Positions 1 to 14,753 of a stretch of 64,000 nt of DNA are shown one piece after another. The stretch covers positions 149,485-213,484 of the forward strand of contig BDIU01000043.1 of assembly GCA_002118135.1 (NCBI GenBank). Direction: 5' to 3'. Position numbers and translations under genes: made by a program. Each line of letters opens with the position of its first letter. Position 1 is the first letter of the stretch. The stretch comes from Trebouxia sp. TZW2008 (lineage: Eukaryota > Chlorophyta > Trebouxiophyceae > Trebouxiales > Trebouxiaceae). The notes below the pieces were generated by a model. That model was not told where the DNA came from. It worked only from the letters and a program-made list of their open reading frames with translations, and ran no database searches.

Positions 1-537
1 TACAATGGCAAGTGGCAAGCGGCAAGTCATGGGTAGGACTCCACTGGCATTGCTTGCTACTTGATTGTAGCAGCATTGTGCAGAGCCTAGGGTAGCTGCA
101 ACGCATACAATTGTTTGAGCTGTCAGATTGGATGAGCATGACATGTTTTTTTAGCTGACGGTCCATTCAGGCACCTCAAATGCCCATCTGCATTGCATTC
201 ACTCTGAGCCTTGTGCAACTTCAATACAATGGAAGTGGTCACCTATGATCACGACAGCGCAAGCCCTCATTTAAGATGTTGTGTTGTGCATCAAGTGCCA
301 GCACAGTGCTGTGCAAACCGCAACTTTTATGCAAGGCAAAATCTGTAGCCTACTTTGCCGCGTTTTGCCTTCCACAGTTGCCTTGTCGCTCAGGACAGCT
401 GGATTTTGCACCATGCCATGACTGCCCATCCCTGGCCACACCACAGCAGAAGCCATCCAATCACATAGTGACAGCTCAGCAGAAGCCGCCCAATCATAAC
501 AGCTTGCATGACCATCATGATTACGTGGTGATTGTTC

Positions 538-720
538 AACTGCCCATCAGGCTATCAGTAGTCGGTCAGCCAGAGACTACATGATCATGGGCATGAATCA
601 TCCGCATGCATTCCCATTACTGATAGCCTGACGGGCAGTGATCAGTCAGCCAAAGACCATATGACCATGGGAATGCATGTGGTCGATGCATGCCCATGAT
701 TATGTAGTCTTTGGCTGACA
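538..720. repeat. Inverted and direct repeat cluster
   Basis: A block reading CTGCCCATCAGGCTATCAGTA near 539 returns inverted near 616-640. A second block (GTCAGCCAGAGACTACATGATC near 563) returns inverted near 692-720 and as a direct copy near 645. The whole can fold into nested imperfect hairpins. No coding sequence was recognised in 1-835, which may be 5' intron or upstream DNA of the ADH gene. Confidence 0.6.
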
Positions 721-837
721 GATGGCAGCAATCTCATGCAAATACAGACGGCGACCTCAGCGGCGACGAAGCAATGCATCAAGGCCACAGCCTATGTCGT
801 CACTCTTTCAAATGGTCAAAACATGCACTGAGTCCTG

Positions 838-3777
<2,940 letters not shown>

Positions 3778-4526
3778 GGCAGTTTTGATTTAGGCGCAAA
3801 GTAATTTGATACTGTGTAGTGCAGTGCATTTTGCCAGCTGTGAAACTGATTTCAGGTATTGGCCTTGAAGGCATGTCATTATTGCAGTTACAGTCATGAT
3901 AAACAAAATGAATCCGTTTTAGTTACATTGTCAATGGGGACCTGGAAAATTGAGAACTCGAGCTTTGGCTGCATCTTTTGCAGCAACCAGCTAGCCTTTG
4001 CTTGCAATTGTCCTACTGATATGTACAGTCATGCATTGGCCAGGTTGTGTGCAAGCGCTTCCAGAGGCACTTTGTAAACCGAAGGCTCAATATCCTCAGT
4101 GGCTAAACCTCACGCATCATATAACATTGACTGTCTTGCATATGGTAAAAGATCTGGACCAAGAGCGCTGATATTATAACACATGGACTGCCTGCTACCT
4201 GAGAAAGCTCCAACCGACCCCCATGAGCAAGCAATCACTGATGTGTGTGGTGCATACCAGATAAATCTCAAGACTGAAAACAAGCTTATTACGAATTGGC
4301 CATGTCTGGCATACTACACAGAAGTGCTGAAATCACGAGTCTCTTCTGTATCCTCATGAGCAAGCAATCACTGATATGTGTGGTGCGTACGAGAGAAACC
4401 TCAAGATTGAAAATGAGCTTCATACAAATTGTGCATGTCTGGCATACTGCAGAAGTGCTGAAAGCATGAGCTTCTCCTGTGATAAGTCAGACAGCGTGAT
4501 GCATGTTGACAGCTATTGTATAGGTC
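3778..4526. other. Convergent intergenic region with a 133-base tandem duplication
   Basis: Lies between the ADH stop and the kleisin stop. It contains a direct duplication with period about 133 bases: 4222-4342 and 4355-4472 both begin CATGAGCAAGCAATCACTGAT and share GCATGTCTGGCATACT-type ends. A TGTAA pentamer, the usual green-algal polyadenylation signal, is at about 4073. No other gene is visible. Confidence 0.7.
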
Positions 4527-7500
4527 TCACAGGAATGATCCTCTGCTGATGACAATGTCACCGAAAGGTTCTTCCTGGGTTGCTTGGATGAAGTTGTTGC
4601 TGTGTGTGACTGCAGACAACGAACGGTGTCAGTGTAAGAGCTCAAAAATTACTCAGACACCGCAATCATGACAGTATGCCTTGCAGCACAGACCAGGTCA
4701 TTACGTACGCATGACACTTACACCATGCAAACAAGAGCTGCATGTGCGTCCACCATGACAGCGCACGGCAGCCTCAGAGCTGTGATGTATGCGCAAAAAA
4801 AGAACAAGTCTATGTCTGGGCAACATATAGGGGGCTCCTGTGATAAGAAGCAGCTTGTGATTGCTGCCTGTAGAGCAGCAACGCATTATAACTAGCAACT
4901 TGCAAACTCCAGTAACATCTCTTTGTAAGGACATTGCAAGTGATTACCAACCACTGCATTTCGACTGCAGTGGCACCTCGAGGTAAGGACAGTTTGATAT
5001 CAGGACAACTTTCTTGGGAACCAAAGCAGCCGTGACAGAGAGAAGCCACTGTACCGCAGATCTGGTAGAAGAGCTTGGCTGCTTGGGGCCTGGTGAGCGA
5101 GGCTGTCATGTGGAATAGGCTCAAGGCAGGCTCCTCTGATTGCTCCTCAAGGTCTGTGAACTTGTCCCTCAGCAGCCTACAACAAAGGACATGCCTACAT
5201 TAGAGTCGCCATAGCCTAAGGCAGGAAGAAAGAGCATCAAAAGCGCATGAGTTGGATAATGAGCTGACAGGGGATGCACTACATCATGCTCGCTTTTATA
5301 AGTTGATTGACAGACAGGCTCCTCTGCCTGCTCCTCAAGGTCTGTGGATTTGTCTCTTAGCAGCCTACAACAAAGAGCACATTTGTGCCAGAATCAACAT
5401 AGAGTTGCCAGTCTTACAAAAAAGCATGGGAGAAAGCAGAAGTCTTCAACAACAGGCCACACAACAGTAGCCCCTTTAAGCAGAAGCAGCCCTTAATCTG
5501 TTGTGCAGAACCCATCGTTAATGGGTGGATCTGCTGACATTGATCACAAAGCAGATAATTGTCGTACTATACATGTGTATATCTATAGGCCCGTGGTGAT
5601 TAGGAAGTGGCAATTGCAGCATAAGTCCAAATTATGGCAGGAACTGCAGCGCTGGACCAGCAGTACATCTGGCAACACAGCCTCAGTCGTGGCCAGAAGC
5701 GCTGTTGTGATCCACCAACCCTCTGTTCAACAGCCACAGGTGCATCAATGCATGTAGCAGTACTTGACAAGCTCAGGTGTGTCATTGCATGCAGCAGGTC
5801 TAGTGGCAACAAGAGCTCAGATAAGCATCAGGTTATGGAGAAACAGGAACAAGGGTAACAGATTCTCGCCAGATTGCATACCCAATCATAGACAGGGTAC
5901 TCTTGGTTATGGCATCAGTAACAGCTCTTTGAGTTTGAGTGGCTGGAGCACTGTCTTCCAGCAGGTGAAATTGAGTCAAGCCACCTGCAAAGCAAAGTCA
6001 TAAAAACACTGACCATGCTTGACGCATTCTACCACAGATACTAGGTGCATGTGTAACCCACTTTCTGTCATCCAACAGATGAAAGTGAGTCAAGCAACTT
6101 GCAAGGCACAGACCTCTGTTGGCAACTCGCCTGTTATAGTTGCAGCTCCAAACATATCAACACTATGCATACAATGCTGGAGAATACAATCAGGTGATGG
6201 TGTCTGATGCTTGTAAAGCTTGCAATCCGCAAAATTGTAAATGCGCTGTTGTATGCTTCACCTGACGGCAACAGGCAATCACTCACAGACTGTGCAAAAG
6301 TAAGCTCATTGTACATGAGTGATACTAAACACTGTTCTGCTGGATGCATCACCTGGTCTAGAGGCAAATCCCCCAGCGTGACTCATGCCTTCCACCTCAG
6401 CTGCCTCTGGGGGCAGCATGTCCTCCAAGTGCCCTTCCAGGCCTATTCCAACCTCCCCCACATCTGTGCCCATCATCAGTTCAGACAGCCGCCTTTGACT
6501 GTGCGGGCTGGACCTGAAAAGACATCACAAAGGTTTTGGAAGCAAACCCAAATGCACAAAGCTTGAGCAGCAAGTCAATGACATGTGCATCGCCAAAGCA
6601 ACAAATCCCACTATGTTGTAATGGCAACATTGAAGGGCTTTTTATTTTGTGCTCAGATGCAGAAAGCAAACTGCATAGGACAGGCGTTGGCTGAAGACTC
6701 AGACTGTCGTAACAAGGCATGGGTACAGCAACTTCTCTTTGTAAAGACACTTGATGTAAGGACGTTCTTGATGTAAGGACAATGCTGTAGGTGACCAAAC
6801 TTCTGCATTCTGACTGCAGTGGCACTTCTGAGGAAGGATCTTTCAATGTACGGACAATTCCCTTGGGAAACAAAGCAGTCACTACAGAGAGAGGTCACTG
6901 TACCTGTCTTCAGCAGGCCTGGTGTCTGAGTCCACTCTGAAGGCGCTAGAGACACGCTTCTGCCTCTTTCTGCCCCTGTGCTCTGCAAGCAACTCAAGCT
7001 TCAACAGACATGCTCTCTACACTTGCCAAAGCTATAGCAGTTTAGTTGTTACAGTTGGGCTCTCTGCCTTTAAAGGCAAAGTTAGCAGTGGCAGAAAAGT
7101 CATGCTGTTGCAAGTGTACTCTGTGGCCCTGCTCAAAGTAGCAGGGGCATGCTGGCACAATGCATACATTAGTCGGCATTATGCTGCAGCAGAAAGCACC
7201 GGCAGAGATGACAGACCATCAGACAGTGGACTGTAGTGACTCAACTGCACATTTCTTAGCCTCAACGGCAGCTATGACATGATGGACTGCAGTGGCGTGA
7301 TTTTTCATATTTTGAAGCAGCGTACACGCAAGTCCTGCGTCACTGCAAGGCACTCTAAAATGCCAGCAGCTGTCACACAGCACGCTAGCTGCGCATGATC
7401 ATCATGTCCTTGGGCATGTTCTCAAAAGAGTCCATGCGTGGGTAGTACCAGTGCTTCAAACCCTGTGCGTGCTGCAGACGCCAGCATCTCGTCATGTGCT

Positions 7501-10500
7501 ACAGCCCTTGACATTGTTGAAAACACTGAAAAGTTACATATGGCCGGTGCATACCTAGAGGGTTGCTGGATCCAGGAGTGAGGCCCAGCTGCACCGCCTT
7601 GGCATGGTCCTCCTGTGTCATACTGCCTGGGGTAGCTAGAGCAGCACGCAGCCTGCAGCAGCACCACGCAAGAATTCAATGACGTGAGGATCCAGATAGA
7701 ATTGTCTGGAGGCAGTTCCAAGCTTCTGGATGCACCTGGCAGGCTCACAGATCCTCACTAGCAAGCAAGCAAGCAAGCAAGTGACGACAATGATAGACAC
7801 ACTGCACCTCAGCTGACACATTGACAGCCTGGTCAATTACTGTCTTGGGCAGATTAGGGACAAGTGCAGCTAGGCATTGCTCAAACATCACAATATGCGC
7901 TAGCACAGATGACTGCAGCACCATGACTTTGACTGGGCTTGGTCAGCACACAGGCCAATATGTGCTGGACGTGCGGCCCAGGCACTGCTCATGCCTGCAG
8001 GGCTCATATGTCATGGAATGCAGAAGTGTGATCAGACAGGATGGTACTGTTCAATGTGTGCGCAAGGAGTTGCAATGCAAAGTCGCTATGTCCTCTGTCT
8101 TTGAGCAAGGCAAGCTAGAGCCAAGATGGGGGTCAGTTCAAGAGTGTGCATGCCCACCAAAAAGATCAAGACTGCACCTTTCTACCTCGACCTCCTCTTC
8201 AAGCATGGAGATGTCATGAGCTGTATGGTCAAGTGGGGGCATGCCCTCATCTAGGGGCATTTGCATCTCCTCAAGGCCATTATCAAACGGCAGTTGCACC
8301 TCCTCAAGGTCATTGTTCAGGGGTGCTGCTGCTTGATGGTCTTGAATTTGAGCTACAGATGTCATGCTCAGTCAGATCATCTGCCAAATTGCCCTGGCGA
8401 GAACCAGAAACACACGGCTGCGCCAGCACTTGCTTGTCACCGGGCCAAAAGGCAGATGGGCAGCATCTGCCTTTTGATGCCTGTGTAGTCATGGCAGTGG
8501 GTCTGCTCAATGGCATGCTCAGAGATGGTCACTTGACTTTAGCTGCGCTTTCTGTGTGTATGGCACCACGCAGGTAACATGCAGGACTGGATTGGGGGTT
8601 GCTGAAGAATTGCTGAAGGGTTGCTGAAGGGTTGCTGAAGGGTTGCGACCATACCTTCAGCGTTGCCAGGCATGATGCCATTGGCAAACAGGTGCTCAAG
8701 CTCAGTCCCCCATTTGCCGCCCTGACCAAGGCCAGCACTCAAAGGAGCCGTCAAGTGCAAGTCTGATCCATTGGACATCTGCTGTGGTCTGCAGCCTGGG
8801 AAGTGCTGAGTCAGCAGCAGGCGCAGCAGCTTCTGTGGGCGCTCCTGAATGAGCTCATCTGTGTTCTGGGTCCAGGCTCTGAAGACCTGCAACACAAGTT
8901 GCTTATTCAAACAACTATCGGCATGCTGACTTTGGCATAACACCAGACAGCCTGATTGTCCAACACACTGCCGGCTTGTCAACGTGACACACATGCTGAG
9001 GCTAAGACACAGCTTACAAGTGACCAGACTAGAGTCAATAGTAGCAGCTGCTGGCTTGCAGTATTGCTGATTCAAACTGTGCAGGCAGCCTGCAGTCAAC
9101 TCAATCAGTGCACAATATTCAGGTGCAACATCTGCAGTGCAGAAACAGTCAATATAAGGCAAAGTTTGCAAATAAGTTTGATACTTTTTGGACCCAAAAA
9201 AGGGAGAATCTTTCCAGAGGAGTATTTTTTCCAGGGAAGATTGCAGTACAGCACTTGTAGTGTGCAGATGTGGTGCTATGCGATGCACGCCACACGCAAC
9301 AGGCAATGTTTGAGTGCTTGAGTGATGAGTTGACTTACAGAACCACGGATCTGGACGGCATCAGCATCATCAATCACAATCTGCGCTGGCCTCTTGCGTC
9401 CCTTCCTTTTGGCCTGCATGTTCAACGCAGCATTTTCAGCAAAGAGGATGTCATGTCTTGTCGTCAGTCATGCAACCTACAACAGGCAATGAGATGTTGG
9501 CAGTCTGTATGAAGTCTCATGGCACTTCTGGTCCCAGCAGCTTGCCATAAGCTCAACGCTGCAACATCAACACAAATGAATATGGGCCCTGAGGTGATAT
9601 ACGTTGTGCTGTTTGACCATATGGTCCTGACTGGGTTGTGGGTACTGGCGCAAACTGTACTCTATGCTGGACACAGTATAGCTGATGAGTTTTGACTGCA
9701 GGTCTGCATCAGCTATGCTTAACACACAGAGGAAGTGAAACAACCCTGAAACGAACGTTCTCCAACATGCTGCAGCAACTTGAAAGGTGCACATGCATGA
9801 ATCAGCTACGCTTGACACACAGAGGAAGTGACACATCCCTGAAACAACCATTCTCCAACATGCTGCAGCAACTTGAAATGTGCACATGCATGCAACAAGA
9901 CAAGCAGCAGCAGAAAACAGACCCTGGCTTCTCTTGCAGCTCCTTCAGCAGCTGCTTGCTCCTGTGCCACTGCCTCTAACGAGCCTGCTGCTGCTTCCTG
10001 CATGATGTCCTGGGCTTGCTGCTGACGTGCTTCTTCTTCTGTCATGCCTTCTGTTGCTCCTGCAGTACACGTTGCAGTATATCTTGTGACGTAGACTACA
10101 GTGCTGAGCAGCACAGCGCACAGCGCAATCTTACATGTGCAGTCTCAGCCTCTGCAAAAAGTTGGTACTTGTGCACGCACAGGGACTTGTGCTATCTGCT
10201 CATGCGCTTTCTGCCCCATCAGGCCTTCGCTTGGCCCTGCATTACAATCCAGAGCATGCTTCAGCACGCCCACTGGTAGCCAACAGCAACCGCAGGTCAG
10301 TGGGGCCGTCACAGGGCCAGAAGCAGAGTGCACGTGAAACAGCGCCATGTTGCTGAGGTTGTATGCTGTGCTTTGGCTCAACTTTTCTTTGCAAGTACAG
10401 ATCTAGCTAAAGGGTGGTACAACCACAGGACGACCCTGCTGGCATCTGTGGTGCAGGCGTGTAAATACCTGTCAGCTGACAGGTATTTACACGCCTGCAG

Positions 10501-13500
10501 TGATCTCATCAGCTTACACTGTGACTTTCTGAGACAATTTGACGTAGACTCTCACGCGGGTGCAGATGCAAAGTAGCAGATATGAACATGCCTGCTGCAA
10601 CAAGGGGTCGACTAACCCAGTTGGCTCAGGCACACAAAGTTCCATCCATTTCTTGCATGTCCAAGATTCTGCCTGAGCCTGCATTTCCTGGTTTGCTCCA
10701 GGGTCTGCTGCCAGATATACAGAGCACATGCAGATGCAAAACAAGATGCGCAAATATCTGGTGCAGGCAAGGGTCCAGCTCAGCTGGCTCAGGTATAGGA
10801 GGTGCATCCTCTTCTTGCATGGTCTCCCAGGGTCCTGCCTGTGCCTGCACATCCTGGTTTGCTCCAGGGTCTGCTGGCTCCGATGCAGATGCACATGTAG
10901 ATGCATGGGAGCCAGCAGACCTCTGCATAAAATTGCAGATGCAAAACAACAGATGTGAGAATACCTGGTGCAGGCAAGGTGTCACCCAGCTCAGCTGACT
11001 GAGGCACAGGCGGTGCATCCACTTCTTGCATGTTCTCTAAGGGCTCTGCCTCTGCCTGCATCTCCTGGTTTGCTCCAGGGTCTGCTGGCTCAGGAAAAGG
11101 TGGCATGCCCATGTCAAACAAGTCCATGCCCAGCTCTGGCACCATGAAAGTCTCCTCTTGGTCCCTGTAATACAAAGAGATCCTTGAGATCCAAAAGAAG
11201 GATGCTCAGATAAGCACCTATTCCTCTACGTGTCAATCTCAAGAGTACAGGGTCAAGCTGACAGGAAAAGCTGCACAGCACAACACATGTAAATTATGGG
11301 AAAAGTCCGCTTGGGCAATGGCGTCCTGCGCCAGCAAAGCATGCTTGAATTGTGGTTAGCAAGAGAACACAGGGTGCTTTGACAACCAGTGTACACTTCC
11401 ACATTAGCAGTAAGCCAGTCTGCTGTTGCTGACGTGCTGTTTCTGCGAGAGTTGCCATGCAATCCCACTGTCATGCAGGCATGCTCATGAGTGACACACA
11501 AGCACTACTGCTTGTTACAAACATTGGAGACAAACTTACAATACCATTGCATCTTGCAGCTCCAAGGCTTGAAGAAGCTCCATGACTGTGTTGTGTTTAG
11601 CCGTTGCAAGAGGCGCACAGGTATGCATGACAAGTGCACACAGCAATGCTAAGCATGGCAGCAAAGGAGACAGACTTACATGCGCATTGTGTCCTGCAGC
11701 TCCAAGCCTGTATGCAGCTCCACGACTGTGTTGTTTTGAGCCGTCAAGGCACACAGGTATGCATGACAAGTGCACACAGCAATGCTAAGTACGGCAGCAA
11801 AGGAGACAGACTTACATGAGCATTGTGTCCTGCAGCTCCAAGCCTGTAGGAAGCTCCACGACTGTGTTGTGTTTAGCCGCTACAGGAGGCACACAGGTAT
11901 GCATGACAAATGCACACAGCAATGCTAAGTATGGCAGCAAAGGAGACAGACTTACATGAGCATTGTGTCCTGCAGATCTAAGCTGGTAGGAAGCTCCACA
12001 ATTATGTTGTTGTTGGTTGCTGCAGGAGCCACGCTGGTACCGTACACACAAGCACTGCTGGCAGTGACAACCCCGACGAGAATGAACAACTTACATGAGC
12101 ATTGTGTTCTGCAGCTCCAAGCCTGTAGGAAGCTCCATGACTGTGTTGTTGTTTGGTGCTGCAAGAGGTCCGCAGGTATGCATGGCAACCGTACATATCA
12201 GCACTGCTGTCCATGACAGCTTGGTGAAGGACCAACTTACAATAGCATTGTGTCCCGCAGCTCCAAACCAGGTGGAAGCTCCATGACTGTGTTGTTGTTG
12301 GGTGCTGTAAGAGGCAGTGGCTGCCTGGTGGCTTTGACACCTCGCTTGCGACGTTCACCAGCCATGCCTTGTGTGCTGCCTGCCTCCAGGATGTCAGGAA
12401 TGGTCGGCATCACAAACATGTCATCGTCCAGCTGCATGCAGAGCACAAACATGTAACTTCTCACGGCATGCAAAACGTTCAAATGGTATTCTCTAATTGT
12501 GTGAACAGCACAATCATGTCAACTTCAAACTGAACGCAGAGCAAGGGTCACAGGAGCTGTGTTTGAGCTGCATAGTGCCCTCATTTGGCGCACAACATCT
12601 ATAATGTGCACAGCTTTGGCTTGCGTCCAGATCTGTCAACACATCTGACTTGAGTGCATGCTCAAAGTCATGCATACAGTCTAGATGTCAACCATTGATG
12701 GCACAACAAGACAAAAGTTGCACTGCACTGCAGAACAGCGCACACCACAGAGCTTTGGTACTGCAAAGGCTGGAGCCCAGATATATCTGCTGAAAAACAT
12801 ACACAAAGCGGGCAGGACGCAGTGGCTGACACTCACAAGCGCTTCATTCCTGTGGTCAGCTGCACCAAAAGGGTCTCCCAGAGCCAGATTGAGACAGCCT
12901 CCAAACAGCTGGTCAAGATCTGGCACTGTGATAGCATCAGGCCTGCATGCAAACAGGTCAAGTCAAGTCCATATGCAAAATAGAGCATTGTTGCTGACAG
13001 GGCCAGCAGAAATCACCACAGACCTACTTGGCATGCTGTCTACCTTGCTGCAAGGGTCAGCACAAATCGACACAATCTTACCTTGCTTGTTGCTTGCCTT
13101 GCTGCAGGACAGTGCTGCCCGCCTGATCAACTGTTACAGCTCGCACTTTGCGCTGCAGAACAGCCAGGAGTCTAAGTACGAGACGTCTGTTTGACGCACT
13201 GTGACAAAGAAGATCATGCGTATTGAGGTTTGCAATGTGCTTGTGCAAGATGGGAAAGCACAAGCTCAGTTGTAGACGTTGCAGTGTCATGTGTTGGTCT
13301 CAGACTGAAGACAGAGCCTGCACTGAGCGGAGCAGTGTCTGTTGGCTGACTGTAGGGTATCGGGATTGCTTACCAGTGTGTCATTGCAGTCCTCTGCTCA
13401 GGCACATGCAGGGCAAACTCGCTCAGCACAGGCAAGACATAGCTGTATAAATTGAACAAGCTGCCCAGCAAGACATGAGCTGCATAATCACCTAGCAGAT

Positions 13501-14108
13501 ATGTCTGCTGCCTGTTGAACACAATGACAATGCCGCCTACAGTACACAGCGTGACTGTGGTCATTCCACAAGTTGCATGCACCGCAGCAGAGCAGCAGCG
13601 CTGCAGTACAGAATGAAACTCTTTGCAGAGCGAATAGCTGTCAGATCATTGCCACTACATCAGTGAAAGTATGTCAGCGAAACTTGGCTATATGTCAGTG
13701 CAGTCCCTACCAATGAGGATTCCCTGCAGTCTCAATGCCTGTGGCACTTCAGGGTTGATGAGCTGCTCACTGCAAGGATGCAGACAAGAGTTCAGTCTTT
13801 TGCACATTTTCTTTGATCATGTGAACCTGACGCCTACAGGGAACAGAAATCACAGCAAGCTTGTTACCATGTTTGCACTACATTAACATTCATGACCTTG
13901 CTCCTGTTGAGCTTCTTGCCGTGAGCTGCAATCCTGTAAGGCAGCATAAGGCTCAAGAGCTTTGACTGCCCTTCAGCTCAAATAGCACAGACCACCCTGA
14001 GCAGGCTGCGATGGTTGTGCAGCCAGCTGCGGAGAGAAGGCATGGCAAGCCTCACCAAACAGCTCCAAGCGGCGACTTCCTTCCCAGTAGCTCGTGCGAG
14101 TAGAACAT
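4527..14108 (-). CDS. Alpha-kleisin cohesin subunit (RAD21/REC8 family)
   Basis: Kleisins close the SMC1-SMC3 ring that holds sister chromatids together in the nucleus. The start exon (14056-14108) reads MFYSHELLGRKSPLGAVW and continues at 13933 with IAAHGKKLNRSKV, the kleisin SMC3-binding N-terminus. ALRLQGILIGGIVIVFNRQQ spans the next two exons (about 13680-13776 and 13492-13536). Linker exons lie near 13083-13170, 12837-12942, 12241-12431, 10970-11165, 9920-10078, 9340-9445, 8653-8885, 8160-8365 and 7800-7920; they are acidic and Pro/Gln-rich. The last six exons join in phase: 7555-7626, 6904-6982, 6353-6513, 5882-5984, 5055-5176 and 4527-4609. They give the C-terminal winged helix, with RPQAAKLFYQIC followed by TQEEPFGDIVIS. 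The junction after KVMN near 13900 is unresolved, and a tiny exon may be missing. Mitotic RAD21 versus meiotic REC8 cannot be decided here. Confidence 0.9.
4910..5051. mobile_element. CAGT-ended MITE, copy A
   Basis: About 142 bases with inverted ends CAGTAACATCTCTTTGTAAGG and, on the other strand, CAGTGGCTTCTCTCTGTCACG. It sits in the last kleisin intron with its end at intron position +4, so the donor reads G-TA-CAGTGG. The TA flank is kept at the donor side and looks mutated at the other. Non-autonomous; no ORF. Confidence 0.75.
5311..5372 (-). repeat. Echo of kleisin exon 5055-5176 acceptor edge
   Basis: Copy of TTGTAG|GCTGCTGAGGGACAAG and following bases, still reading LLRDKSTDLEEQAEEP on the minus strand. 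It lies upstream of the intact exon in gene direction and lacks the exon's 3' half. Confidence 0.8.
6058..6112 (-). repeat. Echo of kleisin exon 5882-5984 acceptor edge
   Basis: Decayed copy of the acceptor and first codons of the GLTQFHLLED exon; on the minus strand it reads CLTHFHLLDD and then loses similarity. It is upstream of the intact exon. Confidence 0.75.
6726..6900. mobile_element. CAGT-ended MITE, copy B
   Basis: A 175-base element flanked by TA on both sides (6724-6725 and 6901-6902). Ends are CAGCAACTTCTCTTTGTAAAG and, inverted, CAGTGACCTCTCTCTGTAGTG. It lies in a kleisin intron; on the minus strand the upstream exon ends GACAG and the intron begins G-TA-CAGTGACC, so the element starts at +4. 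Confidence 0.85.
7761..7781. repeat. (GCAA)5 microsatellite
   Basis: Five perfect GCAA units plus one base, inside a kleisin intron. Confidence 0.95.
10452..10499. repeat. Perfect 48-base palindrome
   Basis: Two 24-base arms with no spacer, centred between 10475 and 10476 (CTGTCAG|CTGACAG); the left arm begins TGCAGGCGTGTAAATACC. Every base pairs. It lies in a kleisin intron and would form a cruciform or a strong RNA hairpin. Confidence 0.97.
10590..10905 (-). repeat. Echoes of kleisin exon 10970-11165 donor edge
   Basis: Two copies (about 10775-10905 and 10590-10720) of the exon's 3' part, on the minus strand reading EPADPGANQDVQAQAG and EEDAPPIPEPAEL, and a second, more decayed version. 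Both lie downstream of the intact exon in gene direction. Confidence 0.85.
11535..12165 (-). repeat. Five echoes of kleisin exon 12241-12431 donor edge
   Basis: Tandem units of about 125-145 bases, each ending in a copy of the exon's last codons (for example KHNTVVELPTGLELQDTML) followed by a GTAAGT-type donor. Copies end near 12093, 11953, 11815, 11677 and 11538. All are downstream of the intact exon. Together they supply five extra donor sites inside one intron. Confidence 0.88.
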
Positions 14109-14753
14109 TGTTGGGTAAGCTCGTCTTGGCGGTCCTCAGCGACTGCTCGCGATCTCGACTTGCTCAAACGCTGTCTAGATGCAGCGCACAGGCAGCGCTG
14201 AAGTGATCGTTCGGATCAGCAGCGAGCAATAGTCCCTTTGCTGTTGGCGCCAGTGGTGTGCGCTGCAGACGTGCTGCACCCACAGCTTTGCCTGCTGAAC
14301 CGCCGCGGCTGCAAACGATGGTCTCTGTGACGAAAGCAGCTGTTGCAATTGTGCAGCGTCGACGTTTCAAGGTGTACTGTTGGAAGCAAGCGCGCCCAGA
14401 GCTCACGAGCAAGAGATGCTTTGCAGCTGTCCTGCGTGCTGCGCTTCGAAATCAAATGAAATGACAAGCGTAATGTTAATGCGGAAACCCACGAAGTTTC
14501 TCCTGGCGAAATTGCGTCATCTTCGCTCTGCCATGCGGCAAAATACGACGAGGTAAATGGTCAGCTGATACTGCGCAACACTACTCCATTAACATGACCA
14601 AGTTGTGAACTTTTTGAACACAATAGTACGTCCAAAAAGGCGTCATTCATTGATCAAATCCTTGCTCAAGCAGATTCTGTTCTGGAGTGCTGCAGAACAG
14701 CAGTAACCATTGGCGTGAGTCATCCTGATTATCAAGCATTGTCAGCCTTCAGT
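14109..14753. other. Intergenic region between kleisin and MDH
   Basis: About 645 bases between two minus-strand genes, holding the kleisin promoter and the MDH 3' end. CG-containing words are denser here than in introns. No gene or clear motif was recognised. Confidence 0.5.

Noticed and set aside
7393..7500. Minus-strand frame reading GLKHWYYPRMDSFENMPKDM and an overlapping frame reading ARTGFEALVLPTHGLF, which resembles a kleisin C-terminus
   Set aside because: The exons 7555-7626 and 6904-6982 join in perfect phase across this stretch, and the true kleisin C-terminus is encoded at 5055-5176 plus 4527-4609. It is treated as intron, though a retained or alternative exon is conceivable.
8539..9306. 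Long minus-strand open frame of 255 codons
   Set aside because: Only about 8653-8885 has coding character (kleisin linker); the rest is Cys-rich readthrough into intron.
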